Shown here: positions 13,101 to 23,495 of the stretch, one piece after another | How the letters are laid out: every line of letters starts with the position of its first letter | Position numbering within the stretch: position 1 is the first letter of the stretch | Origin: Trichoplusia ni | Lineage: Eukaryota > Arthropoda > Insecta > Lepidoptera > Noctuidae | NCBI RefSeq assembly: GCF_003590095.1 | Contig: NC_039479.1 | Location: forward strand, 1,240,001 to 1,304,000 | DNA: 64,000 bases | Direction: 5' to 3' | Made by a program: the position numbers and the translations under genes | The notes under the pieces: generated by a model | The model's input: the letters and a program-made list of their open reading frames with translations, nothing else | Database searches by the model: none | Told to the model about the DNA's origin: nothing

Positions 13101-15205
13101 CATTTTCTTGACGGAACAACTTAGGCAAAAAGAATACTTTTCTGTTTTAAAATATTTTTTTTTAAATTTTCAAGATTTTTCTTGTAGTAAACGTAGAGGA
13201 TGCTTTAGGCATCACAATTTTCAATTTTATTACAATCCAAGAACGATTTTACAATACTCATCCGCAGAAATAACATCTGACATCAAATCCGTTAACCATA
13301 CAACCATAAATTATATCATCAAACATTCCGATAAAATGAGCAGCTGCATAAGATCAGTCATTGAGATAAACATACTTAGCCTAGAACCTGCGATGCCTGC
13401 ATGACCAAACAGTGCGGTCATCTTTGCATTCTAACTGCGATACAATTTAAATAATTCGAGCGAACGTTTTGCATCCTTGAGGCTTTCGATGAGTCGTCAA
13501 AGGTTGGAAGTATGTAGGTTATAGTTTTATAGAGATAGTCATTTTAACTTTCTGGGTAAATTTAAATTTTAAAATGGTGTATTTTTTAAAAAGCAAATTT
13601 TTCTTTTGATTCTCCCTTGCCTTAAATACCATGCTAATCCGTCAAAGCAAAGGGAAATGTAGAGACAACTTTTGAACATTTGACTCTATAGGCTAATGTG
13701 TATTTAATCAGCGTAAGGTACATTTCAAACTTGATTGTTTTTTAATAGTTTTTGCAATCATGTATTATGTGATGCTAGTGATATCAAGCCTTTAATAGTT
13801 ACGTCGGTAGCAATTTTAATTCAAGTTTCTGTAATTTTCCATTTAATAACTCATATTATTTTAATGACAGAATATGCCTCAAAGCAACGCAACTCATTTA
13901 ATATGACAATGGAAAGAACAACAACAATTTAAAGTAAATAATAGGATATTTACATGCAACCGTTATTTCACAGCCTTCGTCGTAAATACACCAAAATGTG
14001 TGCGTGTTTGCAGTTACAGTTATTTTGTAATTGAAAATGGTATATGATGTGCTTAACTTATTATGACGAAGGTTACTTACGAAATCATTATAATCAGAGT
14101 TTTATAAAATACTATTATCAAAGCTTTATATTTTCAATCTCCCTTAAAAATAAGGCAGTCTCTTACATAAATATGACTCTACATTTTTTAAATTAAGATT
14201 ATTTATTTTCGTCAAAAATACATCTTTAGAATTAACACGGTAGCTATCTTACTAACCTTTCTCTACTTTGCTATAAACTACAGATATTGGCTCACACTGT
14301 CCGTCAATTTGTAGAACGCCAGTCGTGAACCCTACGCGTGAAATGCCCTGAGAACTACACTACAGATAATTTGCGATTGCGCATAAATTACTTGTGTTGA
14401 TATATCGAGATCATTTTGTATGCACTCTACACGTTAATATTAACATTATTACTACATAAAGTCTGCGGTTTATAGGAATTCCGATATCCAATCAAGCAGA
14501 CGCACCCTGAAATAGCGTGATCAATGTTTTCTCACAGAAAATAATAATACACATTAGCTTCTTGAAGGCTCTTGATCGGATTAGCACTGGTTATCAAGAT
14601 AATGCTGTGTTATAAATTATGTAAAACACTTCGGACATTTCACTTCCAAGACTTTGCTTTATGACATTGATGCTCATTCTGAATTAAACCTTAGTGCTAA
14701 CTTAAGTTGCATTTTGCTTTTTCTCTAACTTGATCTTCTTCAGAAAAGAAAAAAGATAATCAAAACTCTAACTTACCACTCTCACTTTAAGGTTTAATCT
14801 TAGTATTTTGAGAGATACTAATGTAATGCTTTTTTCCTTCCAGGTACTTACCGCGGTGAGGGCGCTGGTGCTGGCGCTGGCAACGGCTACCCTAGCGGCG
14901 GTCCTGGTGGTTACTCTGGTGCCGGAGCTGGCGCTGGTGGCTACAACGGTGCTGGAGCTGGCGGTGCTGGCCGTGGTGGAGCTGGGTCTGGTTTCGGCGG
15001 TGCAGGCTCCGGCTTCGGCGGTGCCGGTCGTGGGGCTGGTGGTGCTGGATCTGGCTTCGGCGGCGCCGGTCGCGGTGCTGGCGGTGCTGGTGGCGCTGGA
15101 GCTGGCTTCGGAGGAGCTGCTTCCCGTCAGTACCTCGCCCCCAACGCTGGCGGCAGGGGCTCCGGATCAGGAAACTTCAACTCTCAGACTGGATACCGAT
15201 ACTAA
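7140..15205 (+). CDS. Gene 3: Gly/Ala-rich RR-1 cuticular protein, 5' incomplete
   Basis: Predicted secreted cuticle protein. Visible exons are 7140-7755 and 14844-15205 (325 codons plus stop), separated by a 7088-bp phase-1 intron. A first exon of about three codons, as in the neighbours, must lie upstream of the acceptor at 7137-7139, most likely in the N gap. Exon 2 starts in the signal peptide (FVVAAVLGVCLA), followed by NKYLPP, a low-complexity GGAGGFGG/GGYGG region, then the RR domain (FSYDFETSNG, then YTADENGFVPQGAHLP) and NARDEAAGITDDG. Unlike genes 1 and 2 the RR domain is in one exon. The last exon encodes a Gly/Ala-rich tail with RGAGGAGSGFGGAG repeats, SRQYLAPN and the terminus TGYRY. 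Gly-rich flanks are typical of flexible cuticle matrix proteins. The signal peptide, RR-1 domain and splice sites agree. Confidence 0.88.
7756..14843 (+). other. 7.1-kb intron of gene 3, no nested gene seen
   Basis: Donor GTGAGT at 7756 and acceptor CAG at 14841-14843. The intron is AT-rich with no convincing exon; open frames at 13060-13404 and 13735-13932 show no motif or coding bias. A short (CA)n-like stretch lies near 8405. It holds three copies of the 10-mer TGTAGAGTCA (9574, 13009 and, reversed, 14174). Confidence 0.6.
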
Positions 15206-15283
15206 GTTTGGATAATCGTCTTGATGCTTGGAGGTGATGACTGTGCAAATGTACAAAAAAGAACTTCAATTTATAAGTTAAAT

Positions 15284-15289
15284 ATTAAA
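15284..15289 (+). terminator. Poly(A) signal of gene 3
   Basis: ATTAAA, the common variant signal, lies about 80 nt after the stop codon. Confidence 0.5.
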
Positions 15290-15826
15290 CATCTTTTTTT
15301 TATTTTTCTTGTAATCGCGTAGACTTTTTATAAAAGTCTAGGTCATTATTATTTTTTGACAAATTATTTTTATATTTTCATTATTTTATGTATTAAATTG
15401 TAATTTGCACAGCCGTTAAACAACTTTCGTTAAACCTTGTTATCGACCACCGTATTTATTAATTTCATTTTTTCAACAACCCTCCTTCATCATAAAGATT
15501 TTTTTAATGACGATACTTTGCTGTGACATTGCTGTAATGATTTTTTGTTAATGTTTTGTTTATCATACTGTCTCTTTTCCTCTTTGTAATGTGATCTCAA
15601 ATCTTTGTATAAAACTTTCTCTTCTGTTCTAAATGAAATTACTTTCGTTAAAATGATAGTTTATAAGTTTTTGTAAAACAATACATGGACAGTATAGACG
15701 TAAGATGGAAAATGTATAAAAAAATTACATTTAGTTATTAAGATTTGTAAATATAAAATGAAGCAACGAATATACGACTTAATGCAAAACTTATTTTTTT
15801 ATTTTACTTCACCTTTATTTCGTACT

Positions 15827-16080
15827 AGCTGTTGCCCGCGACTTCATCCCCGTGGGTAGAAGATATAAATTATGATTTAGGTATACCTGCCCGGTTTTTT
15901 TCACACTTTCCATTATATCTTAGCTCCTATTAGTCGCAGCGTGATGGTTTATAGCCTAAAGCTATTCAACACAAAAATATTTTTTCTATTTGGACCAGTA
16001 GTTCCTGAGATTAGCGCGTTCAAACAAACAAACTCTTCAGCTTTATACATTTTTTGAGTAGTGTAATTGGTTTTTTTACC
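15827..16080 (+). repeat. Dispersed repeat with TAGCTGTTGCCCGCGACTTC-type end (copy A)
   Basis: The sequence from TAGCTGTTGCCCGCGACTTC to CAAACTCTTCAGCTTTATAC recurs in reverse orientation at 38281-38524, sharing the GGTAGAAGATATAA and GCAGCGTGATGG blocks. This type of end is familiar from dispersed lepidopteran repeats. I see no coding capacity. Confidence 0.75.
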
Positions 16081-17118
16081 GTTCTATTCTATTTAATAAA
16101 TAAATAAATATATTAGTATAAATTGCAATTGCATTGATTGATGATCCAGTTCTTTCACAAAGATAACCTAAAACTCTACAAAAAAAAAATAAAGGAGATA
16201 TATTGACTATTTACTTGATATACTAAACATCACATTCGACAAACGCATTTGGTATTGGTAGCCTCAAACATTCCAGTTTTTTTTCTTAGGCTTTACAGAA
16301 AGATTTTGACTTAAATCATTTTACACTATTTATTACTCAAAAAGATCTATCTCTCAAAGATAACTGTTTATTTTCAGTATTTGTTGTTTGCAAAAACTTC
16401 TCAGTAACTACGGTTTATGACATGCAGCCAACAGATAGACGAAGAGGCGGACAGACAGCGGTGACTGCAACAGTGTACAAGAATTCCACATTCCCGAGAT
16501 TCACACACGTTTTAGAAGAGAGCGCTTTTGATGAAAATTAAATTAAAAAGGTGACGCTCTAAATTTCATTTTTAGCTTATGAAATTAACAGTAGCCACAA
16601 ACAAATTATACGAAAAGTGAGATACGAACCTACGATATAATTTAAATAAACATGAACTCTTTGACTCTGGCTTGAGCATATAATTCATACATTTCATTCA
16701 GTTCATACTGATAACAAATTAAATCAAAATTATTCCTAGTAAACATCAAAAACTCAAACCTTATGTAAAACCTTCATTGAATAAATATATAAACAAATTA
16801 GTCGGCTTCTCTTAGTTACTTTAAAGGAATACATAATGTTAGACGTATCTTAAAGATAAAAACTAGTTCTTTTCCTTTTAGGCATCAACCCATCATGACT
16901 ATATAAGGACCTAGTCTAGCACCTTAAGCAAGTGGTGACTAAGAAAATGTAAATTTTCCTCTTGACTTGGCTGAAGGCTGCACCGGCTCAAAAAAAATTA
17001 AATCAGCAGTCAAATTAAATAACAATTTATTTTCGACTTTCCTGATATCCATTCCCTTAAAAATCGTAGACTATCACTGACGGTATGGTAATAAGAATAC
17101 TTAGTTATGTGACGCTTG
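16081..17118. other. Intergenic DNA between gene 3 and the LINE, no gene seen
   Basis: AT-rich sequence without supported coding, RNA or repeat features. Confidence 0.5.
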
Positions 17119-17128
17119 AAATGTCTCT
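17119..17128. repeat. Target-site duplication, LINE 3' side
   Basis: AAATGTCTCT here matches AAATGTCTCT at 20302-20311 exactly, flanking the retrotransposon. Confidence 0.8.
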
Positions 17129-20100
17129 CATGTCAGCCCATAGCAGTCCACTGCTGGACGTAGGCCTCTCCATAATTTCTCCAGCGCGACCGGTTCGTTG
17201 CCACCTGCATCCAACGGAACCCAGCGGTTTTAACCAGGTCGTCGGTCCATCTGGCAGGTGGCCGTCCCACACTGCGCTTGGTGGTACGTGGTCTCCACTC
17301 CAGAACTTTTCTGCCCCATCGGCCGTCCGATCTTCGCGCTATGTGGCCCGCCCATTGCCACTTCAGCTTGCTAATCCTACGGGCTATATCGGCGACTTTC
17401 GTTCGTCTACGGATCTCCTCATTTCTGATTCGATCCCGCAGAGAAATGCCGAGCATAGCCCTCTCCATAGCTCGCTGAGCGACTTTGAGCCTGTGGAAAA
17501 GTCCCTTCGTGAAGCACCACGTCTCAGAGCCGTAAGTCATCACTGGTAACACACACTGGTTGTACACCTTTGTTTTAAGGCACTGAGGTATTTTGGACGA
17601 GAAAACGTTGTGCAATTTACCGAACGCTGCCCAGCCGAGTTGGATCCGTCTACTGACCTCTCTCTCGAAGTTGTACTTACCTAACTGGACTGCCTGTCCT
17701 AGATAAATGTATTCGTGTACAACTTCAAGAGCACAGTTCTCAACAGTGACTGTGGTGGGTCTAACATGGACGTTGAACATAATTTTAGTTTTTTCCATGT
17801 TCATTTTGAGACCCACTTGTTGTGATACTCTGTTGAGGTCTCCGAGCATTTGCCCTAGTTCTTCCAGCGATTCTGCCATGACCACGATGTCGTCGGCAAA
17901 CCGAAGGTGAGTGATGTATTCGCCATTTATATTAATGCCTCGTCCTTTCCATTCCAGAAGCTTGAAGGAATCCTCTAGAGCAGCTGTGAACAGTTTCGGA
18001 GATATGACATCTCCCTGTCGTACTCCTCTTTTTAAAGGGATTTCCTTCGTGCAATGCTCCTGTACTCGGACTGACATGGTGGCGTTACTATACAAACACT
18101 TCAACACTTCGACGTACCGATAGTCAATACGGCACCGCTGGAGAGACCTAAGGACTGCCCAAATTTCGACGGAATCGAAGGCTTTCTCATAGTCCACAAA
18201 CGCCAAGCAAAGTGGCCGATTATACTCTTCGGTCTTCTGTATAACCTGCCGCAGCGTATGTATGTGGTCTATGGTACTATAGCCTTTTCGGAAACCGGCT
18301 TGTTCGGTAGGCTGGAAGTCATCGAGCCTGCGTTCAAGACGATTCGTGATAACTCTCGAAAACAACTTATAGACGTGACTCAGCAGTGCTATGGGCCTGT
18401 AGTTCTTCAACAAGGTCTTGTCACCTTTCTTGAAGAAAAGTACCACAACACCCCCGTTCCACGCCTCCGGCGTTCTGCCCTCGAGCAAGGTGGAACTAAA
18501 AAGCTTCTGAAGGACTTTCAGTACCGGCAATCCGCCCGCTTTCAGAAGCTCTGTGGTGATTCCATCTTTGCCCGGCGCCTTGTTGTTTTTAAGCTGCTTG
18601 AGAGCTATCCTAATCTCGTACAGGCTGATGTCCGGGATGTCTTCGGTGTAGTGTCGGGTTAGCTTGGCTCTTGGGTCTCCCTCCGAGCCAGGTGGCTCAA
18701 CTGAGACCGAGGTATACAACTGTCCATAGAACCTCTCTATCTCCCGTAGTATCTCTGACTTATCAGACGTTACGCGTCCATCCTCTGTCTTCAGCTTCGT
18801 CAGCTGGCTTTGCCCAATAGACATGTCTCTTGAAAAGACTTTGGAGCCTTGGTTCCGCTCAATCGTCTCCTTAATATGCTGCGTATTAAAGGAGCGAATA
18901 TCGCGTCGCAAGGACTTTGAGATCTGTCTATTGAGCTGCCTATATGACTCTGCGTCCTCAGAAGTTTGGAGCGTCATAGAACGTCGACTAGCCATGAGAT
19001 TCCGGGTGTGGTCGGATAGTTTTTGAGGTTTATTTTTACGGTTGGGCTTGAAATACTTAGCCCCAATCGTACGGACAGTGTCTACCAGCCTGCTATTCAA
19101 ATCGTCCACCGATGCGCAGCTGTCTAGCCATTCGAAGCGATTTGCTAATTCGAGTTGAAAGTTCTCGGGGTTTTCGATATGTGCAATAGACGGTCGGAGC
19201 GTAGACTTCATCAGACGCGATCTTTCGAGTTGAACATTGATATTCAATGTGCCTCTCACAATGCGGTGATCGCTTCCGGTTTTAACCATATTGATCACAG
19301 AGACATCATTGAATATCTGTTTTTTGTTGCTCATGATGAAGTCTATCTCATTTTTGGTCATACCGTCGGGACTCATCCAGGTCCATTTCCTGTGAGGCGG
19401 CTTCTGGAAAAAAGAATTCATCATATAGAGTCCTTCTTTTTCCAGAAAGTCGGCCAGCCTCTGTCCCCTGGAGTTCCTCTGCCCATAACCAAATTGCCCC
19501 ACTTTCAATTCACCATCACTTCTACAGCCCAGCCTTGCATTGAAATCTCCCATAACAACAGTATATTGTGTTTTGGTGTTGTGTATGGCTCTACTTACGT
19601 CCTCATACACAGCTTCCACCTCATCATCAGAATGTGTACTTGTAGGGGCGTAGACCTGTATGACCTTCAGCGAATACCGCTTGGATATTCTGAGTATAAG
19701 GTACGCTACCCTGTTCGACACACTTCCGATGGACACAATGTTGTTCTTGAGAGACTTGTGGACGATGAACCCGACACCACCTTGGGACTTTCTGTCTCCT
19801 TCCCGGAAGTAGAACAAGTGACCGGACTGTAAGGTTATCGTATCCTCACCCTCTCTACGGATTTCCGACAAACCTATTACGTCCCAACACAACTTGCTCA
19901 ATACTTCTTCCAGTTCAACCAGTTTCTCGTCTGTCCTCAAAGTGCGCACGTTATGTGTTACCAGGGCCAGTGGTCGGTTGGGGTGGTAGCCTGGCGTCTG
20001 CCGGAGATTCTTAGCACCCCCTGCCCCACCGTTTATCTGGCTGCTACCGTGGCCAGGACTAGTGGGGCTGCCGGGGACTAGGGGCCTGGTTCCTGGTGCG

Positions 20101-20301
20101 TTCTTCATGGAGGTATTTAGCCTACTGGTGCCACGCTGGCTAGACGGGTTGGCACAGGGTTTCTTTCGAGTTTTCCTTCTCTGACCTTGATTCCGTTGGC
20201 ACATTATCTACATATTTGGCCAATGTATCCCTTAGTCGCCTTTTACGACACCCACGGGAAGATAAGGGACAGTCCTATTCTTAGCCGGGACTGCACGGAT
20301 A
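17129..20301 (-). mobile_element. Full-length RTE-clade non-LTR retrotransposon
   Basis: A 3173-bp element on the - strand, bounded by a perfect 10-bp target-site duplication. It has a 5' leader of about 97 nt, a single ORF (17133-20204) and only about 4 nt after the stop codon. A single endonuclease plus reverse transcriptase ORF of about 1000 codons, a very short 3' end and no poly(A) tail are known traits of the RTE clade. The intact ORF and TSD mean either recent insertion or a recently active source. Clade assignment rests on domain order and motif style, not on a tree. Confidence 0.88.
17133..20204 (-). CDS. RTE-type endonuclease/reverse transcriptase polyprotein
   Basis: 1023-aa ORF without stops or frameshifts. 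The enzyme nicks target DNA and copies the element RNA by target-primed reverse transcription. Residues about 78-320 form an apurinic-type (EEP) endonuclease, with N85 in THNVRTLR, E114 in GLSEIRR, Y185 in VYAPTS, D220 and N222 in GDFNARLG, and SDH at 311-313. Residues about 535-815 are the reverse transcriptase, with KAPGKDG (542-548), NYRPIALLS, QAGFRKGYST, catalytic D671 in FVDYEKAFDSV, GVRQGDVISP, and the catalytic FADD box (769-772). The C-terminal region contains WAGHIARRSDGRWGRKVLEW, typical of RTE-like proteins. The first 75 residues are basic and low complexity. All catalytic residues I can check are present, so it could be functional. The start at 20204 is the first Met in frame. Confidence 0.93.
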   Translation of the reverse strand: MCQRNQGQRRKTRKKPCANPSSQRGTSRLNTSMKNAPGTRPLVPGSPTSPGHGSSQINGGAGGAKNLRQTPGYHPNRPLALVTHNVRTLRTDEKLVELEEVLSKLCWDVIGLSEIRREGEDTITLQSGHLFYFREGDRKSQGGVGFIVHKSLKNNIVSIGSVSNRVAYLILRISKRYSLKVIQVYAPTSTHSDDEVEAVYEDVSRAIHNTKTQYTVVMGDFNARLGCRSDGELKVGQFGYGQRNSRGQRLADFLEKEGLYMMNSFFQKPPHRKWTWMSPDGMTKNEIDFIMSNKKQIFNDVSVINMVKTGSDHRIVRGTLNINVQLERSRLMKSTLRPSIAHIENPENFQLELANRFEWLDSCASVDDLNSRLVDTVRTIGAKYFKPNRKNKPQKLSDHTRNLMASRRSMTLQTSEDAESYRQLNRQISKSLRRDIRSFNTQHIKETIERNQGSKVFSRDMSIGQSQLTKLKTEDGRVTSDKSEILREIERFYGQLYTSVSVEPPGSEGDPRAKLTRHYTEDIPDISLYEIRIALKQLKNNKAPGKDGITTELLKAGGLPVLKVLQKLFSSTLLEGRTPEAWNGGVVVLFFKKGDKTLLKNYRPIALLSHVYKLFSRVITNRLERRLDDFQPTEQAGFRKGYSTIDHIHTLRQVIQKTEEYNRPLCLAFVDYEKAFDSVEIWAVLRSLQRCRIDYRYVEVLKCLYSNATMSVRVQEHCTKEIPLKRGVRQGDVISPKLFTAALEDSFKLLEWKGRGININGEYITHLRFADDIVVMAESLEELGQMLGDLNRVSQQVGLKMNMEKTKIMFNVHVRPTTVTVENCALEVVHEYIYLGQAVQLGKYNFEREVSRRIQLGWAAFGKLHNVFSSKIPQCLKTKVYNQCVLPVMTYGSETWCFTKGLFHRLKVAQRAMERAMLGISLRDRIRNEEIRRRTKVADIARRISKLKWQWAGHIARRSDGRWGRKVLEWRPRTTKRSVGRPPARWTDDLVKTAGFRWMQVATNRSRWRNYGEAYVQQWTAMG

Positions 20302-20311
20302 AAATGTCTCT
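20302..20311. repeat. Target-site duplication, LINE 5' side
   Basis: Second copy of AAATGTCTCT. With the next bases it reads AAAATGTCTCTACATTTT, an imperfect palindrome, which suggests the target itself was an inverted repeat. Confidence 0.8.
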
Positions 20312-20514
20312 ACATTTTACTTAATGATAACAAAGTCAACATATCACTTGAGAGAAACATTTTGCTCAGAGTCGTTCCTGAAAATGTTATCCTCTTTTCT
20401 TATTAGAGCAACAGAAGGTCAGTGTTTGTTTTCTTTGGCTACAAGCTTGAAAAGTCTTCCAAAGCAGTCAAAGCTTGCACAAATTCTAATTGTAGAGATG
20501 ACGTTAAAAATCCT

Positions 20515-20640
20515 ACTAATTAACACTGCTAGCATTATAAAGGCGAAATTTTGTAGGTATGAAGGGATGCTACTCTTTCGCACAAAAACCACTGAACGGG
20601 TATGGATGAAATTTGGTACACCGATAGTACATAACCTAGA
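20515..20640 (+). repeat. Dispersed repeat fragment
   Basis: Blocks such as GCATTATAAAGGCGAAATTTT, ACAAAAACCACTGAACGGGT and GGATGAAATTTGGTACACCG are the style of a common lepidopteran interspersed repeat. The related end TTTCGCATTTATAATATTAG occurs reversed near 45905. No coding content. Confidence 0.5.
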
Positions 20641-21585
20641 TTTTTTAAGTTAATTGGTTTCTCCCAATTTTTTGTTCCTGATGGATCATTTTTCTATTTA
20701 TTGCTTTCGGAGTTATCGGCAAAAGCCAGTTAAAAATAATCAGTGTTTTGCTAAAATCTATTAGAAGAAAAGTAGGAAAAGCGTCATCGATTGAAGATAA
20801 ATAGAGAGAAATGAAGCATACATATTTAAATAATTAATAGTATTGAAGAATAAAAGAGCCCTGAGTTGTATCATAAAGTAGACTCATCATGCGCCTGTCA
20901 TCACAGCTTAGCCATTCTTACAGAGTACGTTCTACTGCGAGCAATGTTTATTTAATGCACAAACGTTTCTAATATTGTAGGCGTTTATTGTTGTGCATAA
21001 GATAAACATAATCTATTAAAGTAACTTATAATAAAGAATAAAAGTAGTTTTAGTTAATTAATGATTGAGAAAAAAGGGGGTTACACCAGTAACAAAATAC
21101 TTTAGGGATCCTTAGCGAAATTTGATTCAATTTGCTTCATTAAGCAGCTATATCTGAGAGTGATGTTCAAAATAGTTTATCAAAGACAACTAAATAGTTT
21201 CAGAGAATTTATACAGTACTGAACAGCTTACAACGCTCTTATTAATACACGTCTGGGTCAAAAGGGAAATAAAAAAAAATCTAGGGATGGACTGATCGTT
21301 TAGTATGACTTTAGACAAGCCTCTATAAAGAGCCATCTATTGGTCGAGTTAAGAATTACAAGCAACACGAGTTACCTTAAAATAGAGCCTTACTACAAGT
21401 TTTAAAGATTTTGACTTGAGTCGTTTTTCCTTATTCGAATAAATATGATATCACATGACATTCGGAGTCTTACGAATCGATACTGGTAGTATATGTCGCA
21501 TCAATAGATGAAATCCTTAACATTTTTAGGTCTCAACCTTCGAATCTCAACTCATGTTGTTTTTTTTGTTTTTATTTAGCAAACA
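20641..21585. other. Intergenic DNA, nothing recognised
   Basis: AT-rich, no supported exon or repeat. Confidence 0.4.
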
Positions 21586-21589
21586 TTCA

Positions 21590-21730
21590 AGTCATAAGCT
21601 CAAAGACATCCCGATTCAGGACAAGCATTCGTATATCATACAACCGTTTGTCCTACGCGGGGATCGAACCCGTGACACGTCACACCCATTGTTTTTGGAG
21701 TGGTGACCTTATCCACTTGGTTGATAGGTA
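21590..21730 (-). mobile_element. tRNA-derived SINE, - strand
   Basis: Reading on the - strand, a tRNA-like head with CACGGGTTCGATCCCCGCG (Pol III B box) is followed by GGACAAACGG, a conserved ATACGAATGCTTGTCCTGAA-type body and a degraded tail. The same head-body arrangement recurs at 28565, 29021, 37278, 43633, 46006 and 46563, which defines the family. Confidence 0.7.
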
Positions 21731-22444
21731 ACGAAAGTAATACTTTTATTTAAGTTTAGTCTTCTGACAAGATATTAATTAGGTTTTATTATTAGATATT
21801 AAAATTAAAGAAAATCACAATTGTGGCATGTGGCCTAAATTTGAAGTCCGTCTCGTTCTAATTATATTTAACATTGCGTCACTGATGTAAATTTACCTAC
21901 TTAATACTTATTCAATTTTACAAACAATCATAAAATAAATGCTCATGTATGGAATGACAGAATAATTAATTAGGTATCTTTTTATAAATATCGCAAGTTA
22001 CAATATTCTCTAAATAAAAAAGAAATTAGTATCTATCAGAATGGTGCTGATGTATTGTGTCCTTGTTAGTACAGTAAGCAACAGAAGTTCGTAAAAACAA
22101 TCAGATTTACAATGTTATATATATAATTATAAATGCAAGACCTTAAAATTAGAGAGTAAATACAAGCAATAGATAGTTAGAAGAGGCTCTACATAGCACT
22201 TTGTGGCTTCTTTTCGCAAAACAATTCTGTATTTAGAGTTAATCGTCTAAACCCTGGTGAAAATATATGATTATATGATTTATTTTAATCAAAAATAGAA
22301 TAAATATTCTGAGTAAAGTGTAGGAGTTTGAGTATTCCGTAGTAATAGACTAAAAAGAAACTGTGAAATTACATTAACTACGGTTCACGAGACAGACCCT
22401 GTTGAGAGGCGGTCCGGTGACCAGACTGCATGCATTCTAATATT

Positions 22445-22570
22445 ATATTTTTTCTCTAGCAAACTGTGTCCCACTGCTGGGCAAAGGCCTCCCCCGAATC
22501 CTTCCACGATTCTCTATTCCGGGCCGCATGGAACCAGCCTACCAGCCTACCAGCCAACCAGCCGATAAGC
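22445..22570 (+). repeat. LINE-tail-like repeat fragment
   Basis: GTCCCACTGCTGGGCAAAGG followed by CCTCCCCCGAATCCTTCCACG matches the style of RTE-type 3' ends seen on the + strand near 17145 (CCACTGCTGGACGTAGGCCT) and at 55172. A short tandem run ACCAGCCTACCAGCC lies at its end. Confidence 0.55.
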
Positions 22571-23139
22571 GTTATTCTAATCATAGGATTAAAAAATATG
22601 TTTCTGTCCCACTTTTGTTTCTGACTGTACATATCAAAAGCACAGATTCAGTTCATTAGTTTTTATCAGATACAGAGTGTTCACGATTTAGTAATCTGTT
22701 TGTGTTTTGTGATCTCGTTTGTGAGAACCAATTAGGATGATATTGATGTTACATCATGTCCTTGCTTAGCTGAAAACAGGGATCCAATTAATTTTAAAGA
22801 TAAATTTTGCGATTATTATAATATAAGGTCGGCGTTTTAAATTTAATTTGATTAGAATGAGTACAAATCACCAGTACCAAGACTATTTACGTATTTTGAT
22901 AAACACTATCACTCTTTCTTGAACAATTGACAGCAAAACGACGAATTATGATTTTTCTTTTATTTCTAAAACAAATCTTATTTATAAAATGTGATATTAC
23001 AGAACTTTGTTGAAACCAAATATGATTTTTTGACGATAAAAAAATGTTCTTGCAACATGGAGAAAAATATCCACAACGTTAAACACTTATAAAAAAATGC
23101 TGATGGCTTTAAAAATAATCCCATATTTACTTATACTGT

Positions 23140-23240
23140 TGTTTAGTCAGTGTGCCAGCTACCTCCATACAAAATTTCATCGATATCTGACCATCCGTTT
23201 GGGCGTAAAGAAGTATTAAAAAGACACTCATACACACTCT
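23140..23240 (+). repeat. Short dispersed repeat fragment
   Basis: CAGCTACCTCCATACAAAAT followed by TTCATCGATATCTGACCATC and CGTTTGGGCGTAAAG resembles the fragment at 34200-34300 (CAGCTACCTTCATACAAAAA, then CCGTTTAAGCGTGAAA). They are probably pieces of one repeat. Confidence 0.5.
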
Positions 23241-23266
23241 ATAAGGTATAATTGTGTTATAATTTT

Positions 23267-23495
23267 TGACGACCTCCGTGGTCGAGTGGCGTACGCACCG
23301 GTTTCAAGGTGTCGCTAGCTCTGAGGTCCCGGGTTCGATCCCCAGTCAGCAATGTAAAAATTCTTATTTCTACATTGTCTCGGGTCTGGGTGTCTGTGGT
23401 ACCTTCGTTATGTTTGAATTCCATAACACAAGTGCTTTAGCAACTTACTTTGGGTTCAGAACAATGTATGTGATATTGTCCGCATTTATTACATT
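23267..23495 (+). mobile_element. tRNA-derived SINE, second family, copy 1
   Basis: The head TGACGACCTCCGTGGTCGAG carries the Pol III A box, and CCCGGGTTCGATCCCCAG the B box. The body contains CTACATTGTCTCGGGTCTGG and GTGCTTTAGCAACTTACTTT, and it ends in an ATT-rich tail. Copy 2 at 44661-44895 aligns over the full length with few differences. Confidence 0.85.

Noticed and set aside
13060..13404. 114-aa frame in the large intron of gene 3
   Set aside because: No signal of coding composition, no motif, no supported promoter or splice partner. Random open frames of this size are expected in 64 kb.
14808..15215. 135-aa Ala/Leu/Val-rich frame at the last exon of gene 3
   Set aside because: It is frame-shifted relative to the spliced gene 3. 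The correct frame after the acceptor at 14843 gives the Gly-rich tail ending TGYRY.
17085..19832. Several + strand frames across the LINE (17085-17549, 18258-18662, 19155-19832)
   Set aside because: They lie antisense to the intact retrotransposon ORF, which has clear domain motifs. No independent motif or promoter on the + strand.
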